DNA of 7,206 nt from an uncultured Methylococcaceae bacterium (lineage in GTDB: Bacteria > Pseudomonadota > Gammaproteobacteria > Methylococcales > Methylomonadaceae): assembly GCA_903873045.1 (NCBI GenBank), contig CAIQND010000230.1:1-7206 (forward strand). The letters are read 5' to 3'. The number at the start of each line of letters is the position of its first letter. Within the stretch, counting starts at the first letter, position 1. This document shows positions 1 through 6,901 of this stretch, one piece after another. Below the pieces are notes generated by a model that saw only the letters and a program-made list of their open reading frames with translations, was not told the DNA's origin and made no database searches. The position numbers and the translations under genes were made by a program.

Positions 1-1224
1 ATATTTATCGATGAAGCGTTGCCGGGTGAAGAAGTCGAGTTTATTTATACCGACAGCCGTAAAGATTATGCAGAAGGCAAAGTGGTTACGCTGCTAAGTC
101 GGGCGGCTGACAGGGTTGATGCCTTATGCCCCCATTATGGCGTTTGCGGCGGTTGCAGTTTTCAGCATGTCGAATCGACGGCACAAATCAGAATCAAGCA
201 AGAGCTACTGGCTGAACAATTTAAACGCATCGGCAAAGTTGAGATGCCTGAATTATGGGAACCTTTAGCGGGGCCGCATTGGGGTTATCGTCGCAAAGCG
301 CGTATGGGCGTTAAATATGTAGCCAAAAAAAATCGCGTGTTGGTAGGTTTTAGAGAAAGACGGCATCCCTATTTGGCTGAAATTGACAGTTGTATTGTGA
401 TGCATCCGATAGTCGGCACAAAGTTATTGGCATTGGGTGAAATGATTGCCGAATTGACCATCAGGGACAAAATCCCCCAGATAGAAGTGGCCATTGGTGA
501 TGACCAATGCGTGCTGTCTATTCGTGTACTGGAACCCCCCACCGATGCCGACAAGGAACTGATGCGGACTTTTGGTCATGCCCATAATATGAGTTTGTGC
601 CTACAATCCAAAGGTCCGGATACGATTGTACCACTGGACGGCGAGCCGGAAATTATACCGACTTATGCGCTGCCTGATCAGAATTTGGAATTTAAGTTTA
701 AACCCGCCATGTTTACCCAGGTTAATTATGAAATTAACAAGCAAATGATTAACCGGGTGCTGGAGACGTTAAATCTTAATGAAAACGATACTGTGCTGGA
801 TTTATTTTGTGGTCTGGGTAATTTCACTTTGCCGATGGCGAAATTTGCCGGACGGGTCGTTGGAGTAGAAGGTGATCAACCGTTGGTAAATCATGCCAAA
901 GAAAATGCGCGTCATAATGGCATCACCAATGTTGAATTTTATGCCGCCGATTTAAGCAAAGATTTAAGCGATCAACCTTGGGCTAATCAAAAGTATAACA
1001 AGATTATGCTGGACCCTTCCAGAGCCGGTGCCTCTGAAGTTTTGCAACATTTTAAAAAATGGCAGCCAGAACAAATTGTTTATGTATCCTGTAATCCATC
1101 AACACTCGCCCGTGACGCGGGAATCCTGGTTAACGAACTGGGTTATAAACTGGTTAAAGCTGGAGTAATGGATATGTTTCCACAAACAGGTCATGTGGAA
1201 TCGATAGCCTTGTTTGAAAAGTAA
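1..1224 (+). CDS. rlmD: 23S rRNA (uracil(1939)-C(5))-methyltransferase RlmD, 5' end cut off by window
   Basis: RlmD uses S-adenosylmethionine to methylate C5 of U1939 in 23S rRNA and acts in the cytoplasm. The frame is open from base 1, so the gene starts upstream; by remembered comparison with the 433-residue E. coli protein about 38 N-terminal residues are missing, including part of the TRAM RNA-binding domain. The in-frame TTG at 19 is internal, because the codons before it (IFIDEALPGEEVEF) already match the family. Counting codons from base 1, the 4Fe-4S cysteines are C43, C49 and C52 (CPHYGVCGGC) and C131. The SAM-binding loop DLFCGLGNFTLP starts at D267, motif LDPSRAG has D338, the catalytic nucleophile is C364 in SCNPSTLARD, and the probable general base is E400 in GHVES. 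All key residues are present, so the enzyme should be active. RlmC and TrmA are paralogues; the cysteine cluster excludes TrmA, and the overall match favours RlmD over RlmC. Stop TAA at 1222-1224. Confidence 0.95.
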   Translation: MFIDEALPGEEVEFIYTDSRKDYAEGKVVTLLSRAADRVDALCPHYGVCGGCSFQHVESTAQIRIKQELLAEQFKRIGKVEMPELWEPLAGPHWGYRRKARMGVKYVAKKNRVLVGFRERRHPYLAEIDSCIVMHPIVGTKLLALGEMIAELTIRDKIPQIEVAIGDDQCVLSIRVLEPPTDADKELMRTFGHAHNMSLCLQSKGPDTIVPLDGEPEIIPTYALPDQNLEFKFKPAMFTQVNYEINKQMINRVLETLNLNENDTVLDLFCGLGNFTLPMAKFAGRVVGVEGDQPLVNHAKENARHNGITNVEFYAADLSKDLSDQPWANQKYNKIMLDPSRAGASEVLQHFKKWQPEQIVYVSCNPSTLARDAGILVNELGYKLVKAGVMDMFPQTGHVESIALFEK

Positions 1225-1241
1225 ATAACGCTCAGGCACAA

Positions 1242-1296
1242 AAAACAGCACGTCGCCTCGATGTAGCAAAGCACTATCGAGGCTATGTGCTGTTTT
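1242..1296 (+). terminator. Long inverted repeat after rlmD, probable (bidirectional) terminator
   Basis: Arms AAAACAGCAC (1242-1251) and GTGCTGTTTT (1287-1296) are exact reverse complements. An inner pair, GCCTCGAT (1255-1262) and ATCGAGGC (1276-1283), is also exact. They are separated by a 3x3 internal loop (GTC/TAT) and enclose a 13-base loop, giving 18 pairs. The plus-strand 3' arm ends in four T; read on the minus strand the other arm ends in six T. It starts 17 bases after the rlmD stop, as expected for an intrinsic terminator. A structural repeat with another role is possible. Confidence 0.7.
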
Positions 1297-1394
1297 GTAG
1301 GGTACAATCCATAATCTTCCAAGTTTAACCTTTAAAAGCCATCTAATCATGCACTGGGTTGTATGGTTTGTGTGTTTTTTAATGAAAATATAAC

Positions 1395-1398
1395 GGAG
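1395..1398 (+). promoter_or_regulatory. Ribosome binding site of the DUF2156 gene
   Basis: GGAG lies 7 bases before the ATG at 1406. This is a good Shine-Dalgarno match at normal spacing and supports that start codon. Confidence 0.7.
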
Positions 1399-1405
1399 AA
1401 TTAAT

Positions 1406-2428
1406 ATGAGTGGAAAAAACGGTATAGAACCCTCATTAGATAATCAAACACCACAGCTTGATCGTAATAGCTTGGTGAATACGGTACGTAAATGGGGCGA
1501 TGTCAGTACAGATGGCATATTGGATGCCAAATGCCAAATTTTTACCGATCCACACATTGACGGTCTCATTGGCTATCGCATTGAAGCTGGTAACGCCGTT
1601 GTTTTTGGTGATCCGGTATGTGCCGCAGCAGACAAGCCACGACTAGCCAAAGCATTTCAACAGTTTTGCCGGGATCAGAAAATTGGCGTGGTTTATCTTA
1701 TTGTGTCAGAAGAGTTTGCCAACTGGGCCGCTCAAAATATGCGTTCTGTTTTGATTGATTTTGCCGAGAGATTTGAATTAAATCCCCAGAGTAATCCCGT
1801 TGACCACACTGGATCAAATCCCGGTTTAGTCCGTAAAAAAGTAAGGCATGCCCTGAAAGAAGGTGCTTTTGTACAAGAATATTTAGGTGATGATCTTGCC
1901 ATTGAAAAAGCGATAGAGAGCGTTGCAATAACCTGGCAAAAAGCACGGCTGGGGCCACAGGTTTTTTTAGCTCAATTTACGTTTTTTAATGATCGCGTAG
2001 GCAAGCGCTGGTTCTATGCCAAACAAGGCGAGAAAATAGTAGGCATGTTAATACTCAACCAACTGCAAGCGCAAAATGGATGGTTTTTAAATAACGTCAT
2101 GATCACCAAAGACGCGCCTCATGGTATCTCGGAATTATTGGTTATCTCGACGCTACAAGCCTTGGCAAAGGAGCAGTGTCAGTCAGTGATAATAGGCCCT
2201 GTTCCGAGGCAACAGTTGGGTAAGATAAGCGGGCTAGGTCGATTTTCAGAAATAATCACCCGCTGGGTATATAAGCTGGCAAAGAATATTTTTAACCTCG
2301 GCGGTCATGAAGCCTTCTGGGGGAAATTTCAGCCGACAATTTATCCCTCTTATTTGCTGTTTCCTGAAAAAAACCTGTCATTTTCAAGTATAAAAGCGCT
2401 TCTGAAAGCACTGAATGTCCATGGTTAA
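1406..2428 (+). CDS. DUF2156 / LPG-synthase C-terminal-like GNAT-fold protein (stand-alone)
   Basis: This 340-residue protein resembles the C-terminal domain of MprF-type phosphatidylglycerol lysyltransferases (DUF2156, LPG_synthase_C), which moves an amino acid from aminoacyl-tRNA to a lipid. Family-like motifs run in order: VVFGDPVC (residues 65-72), RKKVRHALKEG (143-153), GWFLNNVM (225-232), DAPHGISELL (236-245), GPVP (264-267), GGHEAFWGKFQP (299-310) and PSYLLFP (314-320). The N-terminal transmembrane flippase of true MprF is absent, and I see no hydrophobic stretch long enough for a membrane helix or signal peptide. It is therefore probably cytoplasmic or peripheral, and its acceptor cannot be read from the sequence. 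The first roughly 20 residues are polar and look disordered. The ATG at 1406 has GGAG 7 bases upstream. The gene stands alone between a hairpin after rlmD and the long mfd leader, so it is probably monocistronic. The family call is firm; lipid aminoacylation is only one possible function. Confidence 0.85.
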   Translation: MSGKNGIEPSLDNQTPQLDRNSLVNTVRKWGDVSTDGILDAKCQIFTDPHIDGLIGYRIEAGNAVVFGDPVCAAADKPRLAKAFQQFCRDQKIGVVYLIVSEEFANWAAQNMRSVLIDFAERFELNPQSNPVDHTGSNPGLVRKKVRHALKEGAFVQEYLGDDLAIEKAIESVAITWQKARLGPQVFLAQFTFFNDRVGKRWFYAKQGEKIVGMLILNQLQAQNGWFLNNVMITKDAPHGISELLVISTLQALAKEQCQSVIIGPVPRQQLGKISGLGRFSEIITRWVYKLAKNIFNLGGHEAFWGKFQPTIYPSYLLFPEKNLSFSSIKALLKALNVHG

Positions 2429-2512
2429 AAAGTAGATTGTCGATAGCACAATTTATGCGGATTAATGTAGGGTGCAAATTCCGTTTAGACAGGGTTCAGC
2501 TTTTGGCATGTT

Positions 2513-2549
2513 AATTTGGAGGTCAGACAAAGCCTGATCTCCACAAATT
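2513..2549 (+). terminator. Hairpin downstream of the DUF2156 gene, possible terminator
   Basis: GGAGGTCAG (2518-2526) pairs with CTGATCTCC (2534-2542) across the 7-base loop ACAAAGC, with one G-T pair. Outside it AATTT (2513-2517) pairs with AAATT (2545-2549), with AC bulged. The stem is good, but the following ACAAATTTATC is not a strong T tract. Intrinsic termination is therefore uncertain, and a Rho-dependent end or mRNA stabiliser is equally possible. Confidence 0.4.
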
Positions 2550-2551
2550 TA

Positions 2552-2581
2552 TCGATGGACTATTAATGCGTTAGTTATAAT
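2552..2581 (+). promoter_or_regulatory. Candidate distal mfd promoter
   Basis: A perfect sigma-70 -10 hexamer TATAAT lies at 2576-2581. The best -35 at legal spacing is poor: TCGATG at 2552-2557, 18-base spacer, three matches. If used, transcription would start near 2588 and leave a leader of about 190 bases before mfd. A dyad of TATA-AT-ACGCC (2576-2586) and GGCGTTATA (2605-2613) overlaps the -10. Confidence 0.35.
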
Positions 2582-2712
2582 ACGCCGTGTATTTTAAACT
2601 TTCTGGCGTTATATCCACTGTGTTTGCATCATCAAAATAGCACTGACAAACTCACGCACGACTAAATAGAGAATTAAACACACAAAGCAATACATGAAAC
2701 ATTAACAAACGA

Positions 2713-2740
2713 GTGATAAACTGGTTTCAACTTAAATAAT
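2713..2740 (+). promoter_or_regulatory. Candidate proximal mfd promoter
   Basis: GTGATA (2713-2718, four of six matches to TTGACA) lies 16 bases before AATAAT (2735-2740, five of six matches to TATAAT). This would start transcription near 2747 and give a leader of about 30 bases. The region is A+T rich, so chance matches are likely. Confidence 0.25.
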
Positions 2741-2775
2741 GCCTAACTTAATAACCCACTGATAGCTGCTACCGA

Positions 2776-5700
2776 ATGGCTAATACTCAAATCTTTTCCC
2801 CTACTGTTCCTCAATCAAAAGACCAGGCTGTTATTTGGACAGGTTTAACCGGTTGCGGTGATTCTCTGGCGTTGGCGTCTGCCATTAAAAATGAAAATCG
2901 TCTGTTTGTGATTGTTACACCTGACAATCAAACGGCCTTGCGTCTTGAACATGAATTGGCGTTTTTTTTGCAAGGCGAGTATCCGATTTTGCAGTTTCCC
3001 GATTGGGAAACCTTGCCTTACGATGTTTTTTCACCGTTGCCGGAAATTATTTCCGAGCGTTTAAAAGCGCTGGCTTTATTGCCACAGGTAAAACGGGGCG
3101 CTCTGGTGGTTTCGGTAACCACATTAATGCATCGGTTGGCACCGAGAGAACATGTTTTAGCCAATAGTTTTTCTATTAAAGTGGGCGATGATTTCAATCT
3201 GGAGCTGAATAGAATCAAGCTGGAAAGCGTTGGTTATCAATGCGTGTCGCAAGTTTATCAACATGCCGAGTTTGCGGTTAGAGGTGCGATTGTTGATTTA
3301 TTTCCGATGGGCAGTAAATTACCTTTTCGCATTGAATTGTTTGATGAAGACATTGAATCGATTCGCACGTTTGATCCTGAAACCCAACGCTCACTGGAAA
3401 AAATTAACCAGATTCAGTTATTTCCGGCACGGGAATTTCCGCTTACGGATGAGTCTATCAAACATTTTCGGCAGGCTTTTAGAGACACTTTTCCGGAAGT
3501 GTCACCCAAAAATACCATGTATGTCGATGTCAGCAAAGGCATTACGCCCAATGGGATTGAATACTATTTGCCGTTGTTTGTAGAACAAACGGCAACCTTG
3601 TTTGATTATTTGCCGTCAACAGCGGTTTTGGTGGTGTCAGAAACATTCGACGCCACCGCGCAGGCTTTTTATGCCGAAGCCGACGAACGTTTTCAGCAAC
3701 GGAAATACGATAGCGAAAGACCTATATTAAAGCCTGAACAGCTGTTTTTGTCGGCTGAGGAATTGGCCCAAAGAACGGATGTATTCTCGCGTATTACGCT
3801 GGGTAATAAAGAGACGGTCGATAGTGTCGCTTTCACCTGTCATCCGTTGCCCAATTTAACGCTGGATGCCAAGCTCAGTGAGCCTGCCAAGGCTTTACAG
3901 CAATTTATTAACGCATTTTCCGGCAAAATTTTATTTGTTGCCGAATCGGCAGGGCGACGGGAAGGCCTGATTGACAAGTTAAGAGCGTTTAAAATCAGCG
4001 TTAAACAGGTCGATAGTTGGCAGGCATTTTTAAAGTCCGAGGTGTCGCCTTGTATGCTGGTTGCGCCGATGGAATACGGTTTATGGCTAGAGGCTGAGCA
4101 AAATAAATCGCCCGCCATTGCCATTATCACGGAAAGTCTGCTGTCCGGTGAAAAAGTGTTGCAACGGCGAAGAAGGCGTCAATCCGGGGCGCGTGAACTG
4201 GAAAATATTGTCAACAATCTGAATGAGTTGACGATAGGCGCACCGGTGGTGCATCAAGAACATGGCGTAGGTCGTTACCTGGGCTTGCAAACCCTTGAAG
4301 TGGGCGGCATTAAGGCGGAATTTTTGACGCTGGAATACGCCCAGAACGACAAACTGTATGTCCCCGTTTCTTCATTACATGTGATTGGCCGTTACTCGGG
4401 CGTAAGTCCGGAAAATGCACCGTTGCATAAGCTGGGCGGTGATCAGTGGGGAAAACTCAAGAAAAAAGCCATTGCACGCATTCGGGATGTTGCCGCCGAA
4501 TTATTGGAAATTCATGCCAAAAGAGCGCTGAAGAAAGGTCATGCCTTTATTGTTGAAGATGCTGATTATCAAGCCTTTGCCGATGCCTTTCCTTTTGAAG
4601 AAACCCCAGATCAGCAGTCTGCGATTGAAACCATACTGGAAGATATGGCCAGTCCGCAGCCTATGGATCGGGTCATTTGCGGCGATGTGGGTTTTGGTAA
4701 AACCGAAGTGTCCATGCGGGCGGCGTTTATTGCCGTACAAAGTGGCAAACAGGTGGCGGTCTTGGTGCCGACAACCTTACTGGCACAGCAGCATTATCAA
4801 AATTTTCGGGATCGGTTTGCCGATTGGCCGTTTCGCGTTGAAGTCATGTCGCGTTTTGTTGCCCCCAAACAGCTAAAAAAGATTACCGAAGACTTGGCTG
4901 AAGGCAAGGTTGATATTGTTATAGGCACGCATACTTTATTGTCCAATCAGCTTGAATTTAAAGCACTGGGCCTGGTGGTCATTGATGAAGAACACCGCTT
5001 TGGTGTCCGCCAAAAAGAACACTTTAAAAAGATGCGTAGCGAGCTGGATCTGTTGACGCTAACGGCAACGCCTATTCCACGAACCTTAAATATGGCGATG
5101 TCGGGCTTAAGGGATATTTCCATTATTGCCAGCCCGCCGCCTAATCGTCATGCCATCAAAACCTTTATTAGCGAATGGGTCGATGCACAGATCAGGGAAG
5201 CGTGTTTGCGGGAGATTAAACGTGGCGGCCAAGTGTTTTTTCTGCATAACGAAGTTAAAAGCATGGAAAAAATGGCAAGGCAACTGAGTGAACTGATACC
5301 CGAAGCGCGGATTGAAATAGCGCATGGACAATTGCCGGAGCGTGAATTGGAACGCATCATGCTGGATTTTTATCATCAGCGTTTTAACTTATTGTTGTGT
5401 TCTACCATTATCGAAAGCGGTATCGACATCCCCAGCGCCAACACCATTATTATTGATCGGGCGGACAAATTGGGACTGGCACAATTGCACCAATTACGCG
5501 GCCGGGTAGGGCGCTCCCATCATCGTGCTTACGCTTATTTTATCGTGCCGCCAAAATCTTTAATGAGCAAAGATGCCATGAAACGCCTGCAAGCGGTTGA
5601 AGCATCCGGTGATTTAGGAGCCGGTTTTATGTTGTCATCAAACGATTTGGAAATTCGCGGTGCCGGTGAGTTGCTGGGCGATGATCAAAGCGGACAAATT

Positions 5701-6234
5701 CAGGAGATCGGTTTTAGTTTGTACACCGAATTATTGGAACGGGCTGTTAATGCCTTAAAATCAGGCAAACAACCCGAACTCGACACGCCCATGGACAGAG
5801 GTGCAGAAGTCGATTTACAAACAGCGGCGCTTATTCCAGAAGATTACCTGCCGGATATTCATGCGCGGTTGGTGTTGTATAAACGCATCTCCAGCGCCGA
5901 AAACCAAGCCGATTTACACGATTTACAGGTAGAAATGATCGACCGTTTTGGCTTGTTGCCCGAACCGGTTAAAACCTTGTTTAGCGTCACTGAATTAAAA
6001 CATCAGGCTGAAAAGCTGGGTATCAAAAAAATAGAAGCTAATGTCGGTGGTGGGCGCATTATCTTTACCTCGGAACCGCATATTAATCCCGAACAGTTGA
6101 TTAACCTGATACAAACCCAAGCGCAAATCTATAAATTTGATGGCGCGGACAAGTTACGGTTTATCAAGCCGTTTGAGAATACCGAACAGAAGCTTGAATT
6201 TATTAATGTGTTGTTGGAAAAATTAAGCCTGTAA
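2776..6234 (+). CDS. mfd: Transcription-repair coupling factor Mfd (ATP-dependent DNA translocase)
   Basis: Mfd binds RNA polymerase stalled at a DNA lesion, pushes it forward or off, and recruits UvrA to start nucleotide excision repair. At 1152 residues it matches the usual length (E. coli about 1148). The N-terminal UvrB-like module (about 1-330) has a degenerate ATP loop, GLTGCGDS (23-30), without the Walker lysine, as is normal for Mfd, and the UvrB-like stretch C156-G178 (CVSQVYQHAEF...). The CarD-like RNA-polymerase-interacting domain spans about 485-550 (TIGAPVVHQEHGVGRYLG). The translocase has Walker A GDVGFGKTE (636-644), Walker B DEEH (737-740), TATPIPR (763-769), CSTIIESGIDIP (875-886) and the arginine-finger motif QLRGRVGR (906-913). 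The C-terminal autoinhibitory domain follows, from about 1010 (EVDLQTAALIPEDYLPDIHARL). Nothing is broken or missing. ATG 2776 is the only upstream start, because an in-frame TAA sits at 2752-2754; no clear Shine-Dalgarno precedes it. The cupin gene follows after 30 bases. Confidence 0.98.
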   Translation: MANTQIFSPTVPQSKDQAVIWTGLTGCGDSLALASAIKNENRLFVIVTPDNQTALRLEHELAFFLQGEYPILQFPDWETLPYDVFSPLPEIISERLKALALLPQVKRGALVVSVTTLMHRLAPREHVLANSFSIKVGDDFNLELNRIKLESVGYQCVSQVYQHAEFAVRGAIVDLFPMGSKLPFRIELFDEDIESIRTFDPETQRSLEKINQIQLFPAREFPLTDESIKHFRQAFRDTFPEVSPKNTMYVDVSKGITPNGIEYYLPLFVEQTATLFDYLPSTAVLVVSETFDATAQAFYAEADERFQQRKYDSERPILKPEQLFLSAEELAQRTDVFSRITLGNKETVDSVAFTCHPLPNLTLDAKLSEPAKALQQFINAFSGKILFVAESAGRREGLIDKLRAFKISVKQVDSWQAFLKSEVSPCMLVAPMEYGLWLEAEQNKSPAIAIITESLLSGEKVLQRRRRRQSGARELENIVNNLNELTIGAPVVHQEHGVGRYLGLQTLEVGGIKAEFLTLEYAQNDKLYVPVSSLHVIGRYSGVSPENAPLHKLGGDQWGKLKKKAIARIRDVAAELLEIHAKRALKKGHAFIVEDADYQAFADAFPFEETPDQQSAIETILEDMASPQPMDRVICGDVGFGKTEVSMRAAFIAVQSGKQVAVLVPTTLLAQQHYQNFRDRFADWPFRVEVMSRFVAPKQLKKITEDLAEGKVDIVIGTHTLLSNQLEFKALGLVVIDEEHRFGVRQKEHFKKMRSELDLLTLTATPIPRTLNMAMSGLRDISIIASPPPNRHAIKTFISEWVDAQIREACLREIKRGGQVFFLHNEVKSMEKMARQLSELIPEARIEIAHGQLPERELERIMLDFYHQRFNLLLCSTIIESGIDIPSANTIIIDRADKLGLAQLHQLRGRVGRSHHRAYAYFIVPPKSLMSKDAMKRLQAVEASGDLGAGFMLSSNDLEIRGAGELLGDDQSGQIQEIGFSLYTELLERAVNALKSGKQPELDTPMDRGAEVDLQTAALIPEDYLPDIHARLVLYKRISSAENQADLHDLQVEMIDRFGLLPEPVKTLFSVTELKHQAEKLGIKKIEANVGGGRIIFTSEPHINPEQLINLIQTQAQIYKFDGADKLRFIKPFENTEQKLEFINVLLEKLSL

Positions 6235-6264
6235 GCAGCGAAACCAAAAGAGAAAAAATCATCC

Positions 6265-6630
6265 ATGCAAGCACACATCTTAAAAGCCAGTGAAGCCGAG
6301 GAATACTATTTTGACGAAGGCTGTTTTATTTTAGAATTATCAAACTCACAGGCAGATCCCGACGTGTCTATTGCCAGAGCGCGGGTTAAGCCGGGGGTAA
6401 CAACCAAATTGCACCGTTTAACCGGGGTTGTCGAGCGATACGTCATTTTGTCAGGGCAGGCAACCGTTGAAATCGGTGAGCGTGAACCAGAACAATTATC
6501 AGTTGGCGATGTGGTTATTATTCCGTCCCTGTGTCCCCAGAGAATTACCAACAGTGGTACTGAAGACCTGGTTTTTTTAGCCATTTGTACACCGAGATTT
6601 ACTGAAAAAGTGTACGAAAATATAGATTAG
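6265..6630 (+). CDS. Small single-domain cupin protein
   Basis: This 121-residue protein has one cupin beta-barrel (Cupin_2 type). Motif 1 is PGVTTKLHRLTGVVERYVILSG (about 43-64) and motif 2 is GDVVIIPSLCPQRITNSG (about 81-98), followed by the subfamily-like tail FLAICTPRF. In the usual first motif HxHxxxxE, the first His and the Glu are present (HRLTGVVE) but Leu replaces the second His. In the second motif PxGxxHxxxN, Leu replaces Gly and Gln replaces His (PSLCPQRITN). Two of the four common metal ligands are therefore absent, so metal binding is altered or lost and no enzymatic reaction can be assigned; a ligand-binding or structural role is possible. It has no signal peptide or membrane segment and is probably cytosolic. 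It begins 30 bases after the mfd stop with only a weak AGAGA (6249-6253) as ribosome binding site, and is probably co-transcribed with mfd. Family call firm, function unknown. Confidence 0.85.
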   Translation: MQAHILKASEAEEYYFDEGCFILELSNSQADPDVSIARARVKPGVTTKLHRLTGVVERYVILSGQATVEIGEREPEQLSVGDVVIIPSLCPQRITNSGTEDLVFLAICTPRFTEKVYENID

Positions 6631-6650
6631 GTTTTGGGATAATTATTCAG

Positions 6651-6681
6651 TCCCCCTCGTTGAAAAAGAGGAGTTAGGGGC
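6651..6681. repeat. CCCC/GGGG hairpin resembling a common dispersed intergenic repeat
   Basis: CCTC (6655-6658) pairs with GAGG (6668-6671) over the loop GTTGAAAAA, and an outer run of C (6652-6656) faces GGGG (6677-6680) with AGTTA between. On the minus strand it reads CCCCTAACTCCTCTTTTTC followed by AACGAGGGGG. From memory, closely similar words (CCCCTAACCC...CTTTTTCAAAG) occur as dispersed repeats in many bacterial genomes. Only one copy is in this window, so repetition itself is not shown here. Confidence 0.5.
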
Positions 6682-6685
6682 AAGC

Positions 6686-6709
6686 CACTCCGAGAGTGCG
6701 TTGGTTTTT
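6686..6709 (+). terminator. Weak candidate terminator of the mfd-cupin transcript
   Basis: CACTC (6686-6690) and GAGTG (6694-6698) form a 5-bp stem over a 3-base loop, and TTTTT follows at 6705-6709. The stem is short and six bases separate it from the T run, so intrinsic termination is doubtful. Confidence 0.25.
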
Positions 6710-6711
6710 AG

Positions 6712-6737
6712 TTGGAACTGACCGCCAGTTCGGCCAA
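6712..6737. repeat. Small hairpin TTGG-AACTG / CAGTT-CCAA
   Basis: AACTG (6716-6720) pairs exactly with CAGTT (6726-6730) over ACCGC, and TTGG (6712-6715) with CCAA (6734-6737), leaving CGG bulged. No T tract follows on either strand, so it is not a terminator. It may be part of a degenerate intergenic repeat. Confidence 0.4.
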
Positions 6738-6867
6738 TTCCTGCCCGCCGTTTAAGTTAAATCAACCACAGCATCAGACCTGAAAGCGGTCACTCATAAA
6801 GCACCCAAGATGTTTCAAATAACAGGCGTTATCTCAAAAAATAGAGTCAGTGCCATGAATCTCTGTC

Positions 6868-6895
6868 TTGCAATCATTAATAGATTGCTTATAAT
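6868..6895 (+). promoter_or_regulatory. Promoter of the ParC-like gene
   Basis: TTGCAA (6868-6873, four of six matches to the -35 consensus) lies 16 bases before a perfect TATAAT (6890-6895). Predicted transcription start is near 6902, 33 bases before the ATG at 6935. Its position directly ahead of the only gene here makes it the best promoter candidate in the window. Confidence 0.65.
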
Positions 6896-6901
6896 AGCAA
6901 T
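6870..6901. promoter_or_regulatory. Candidate operator: alternating GCAAT/ATTGC half-sites around the promoter
   Basis: ATTGCT (6884-6889) and AGCAAT (6896-6901) are exact reverse complements and bracket the TATAAT. The dyad extends outward as ATTAATA (6876-6882) against TATTGAT (6902-6908) with one mismatch, G6883 being extra. A second dyad, GCAATC (6870-6875) against GATTGC (6883-6888), links the -35 to the -10. A fourth GCAAT is at 6915-6919. A dimeric repressor bound here would block RNA polymerase. Autoregulation by the downstream gene product is an inference. Confidence 0.45.

Larger units (their letters stand above)
2429..2775. other. Gene-free stretch before mfd
   Basis: These 347 bases hold no convincing gene. 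The longest small plus-strand frames (for example ATG at 2454, 19 codons) lack a ribosome binding site. Contents in order: a weak ATTGT/ACAAT dyad (2436-2452), the word TGTAGGGTGCAA (2466-2477), a G+C-containing hairpin (2513-2549), a consensus TATAAT (2576-2581) overlapping a small dyad, and an A-rich segment (about 2640-2750) with a second, weaker promoter candidate. The region must hold the end of the DUF2156 transcript and the start of the mfd transcript. Confidence 0.6.

Noticed and set aside
19..21. TTG as the start codon of rlmD
   Set aside because: The reading frame is open from base 1 and the preceding codons already match the RlmD TRAM domain, so the true start is upstream of the window.
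1303..1308. TACAAT as a -10 element just after the rlmD hairpin
   Set aside because: There is no acceptable -35 at 15-19 bases upstream, which is the hairpin stem itself.
1099..1350. Minus-strand 83-codon frame over the end of rlmD and the terminator
   Set aside because: It runs antisense through the conserved RlmD C-terminus and across a terminator hairpin, with no family-like motifs.
1389..1394. TATAAC as a -10 element for the DUF2156 gene
   Set aside because: It abuts the GGAG ribosome binding site, so transcription would begin inside or after it; the best -35 (TTGTAT at 1359) is 24 bases away.
2454..2513. 19-codon frame in the mfd upstream region
   Set aside because: No ribosome binding site, no recognisable peptide, and it lies in a stretch of degenerate repeats.
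4541..4876. Plus-strand 111-codon frame within mfd
   Set aside because: It is a +1-type shadow of the intact Mfd translocase region; Mfd is continuous and full length, so there is no frameshift.
5107..5376. Overlapping minus-strand frames inside mfd
   Set aside because: They are antisense to highly conserved Mfd motifs; the encoded peptides show no domain and no ribosome binding site.
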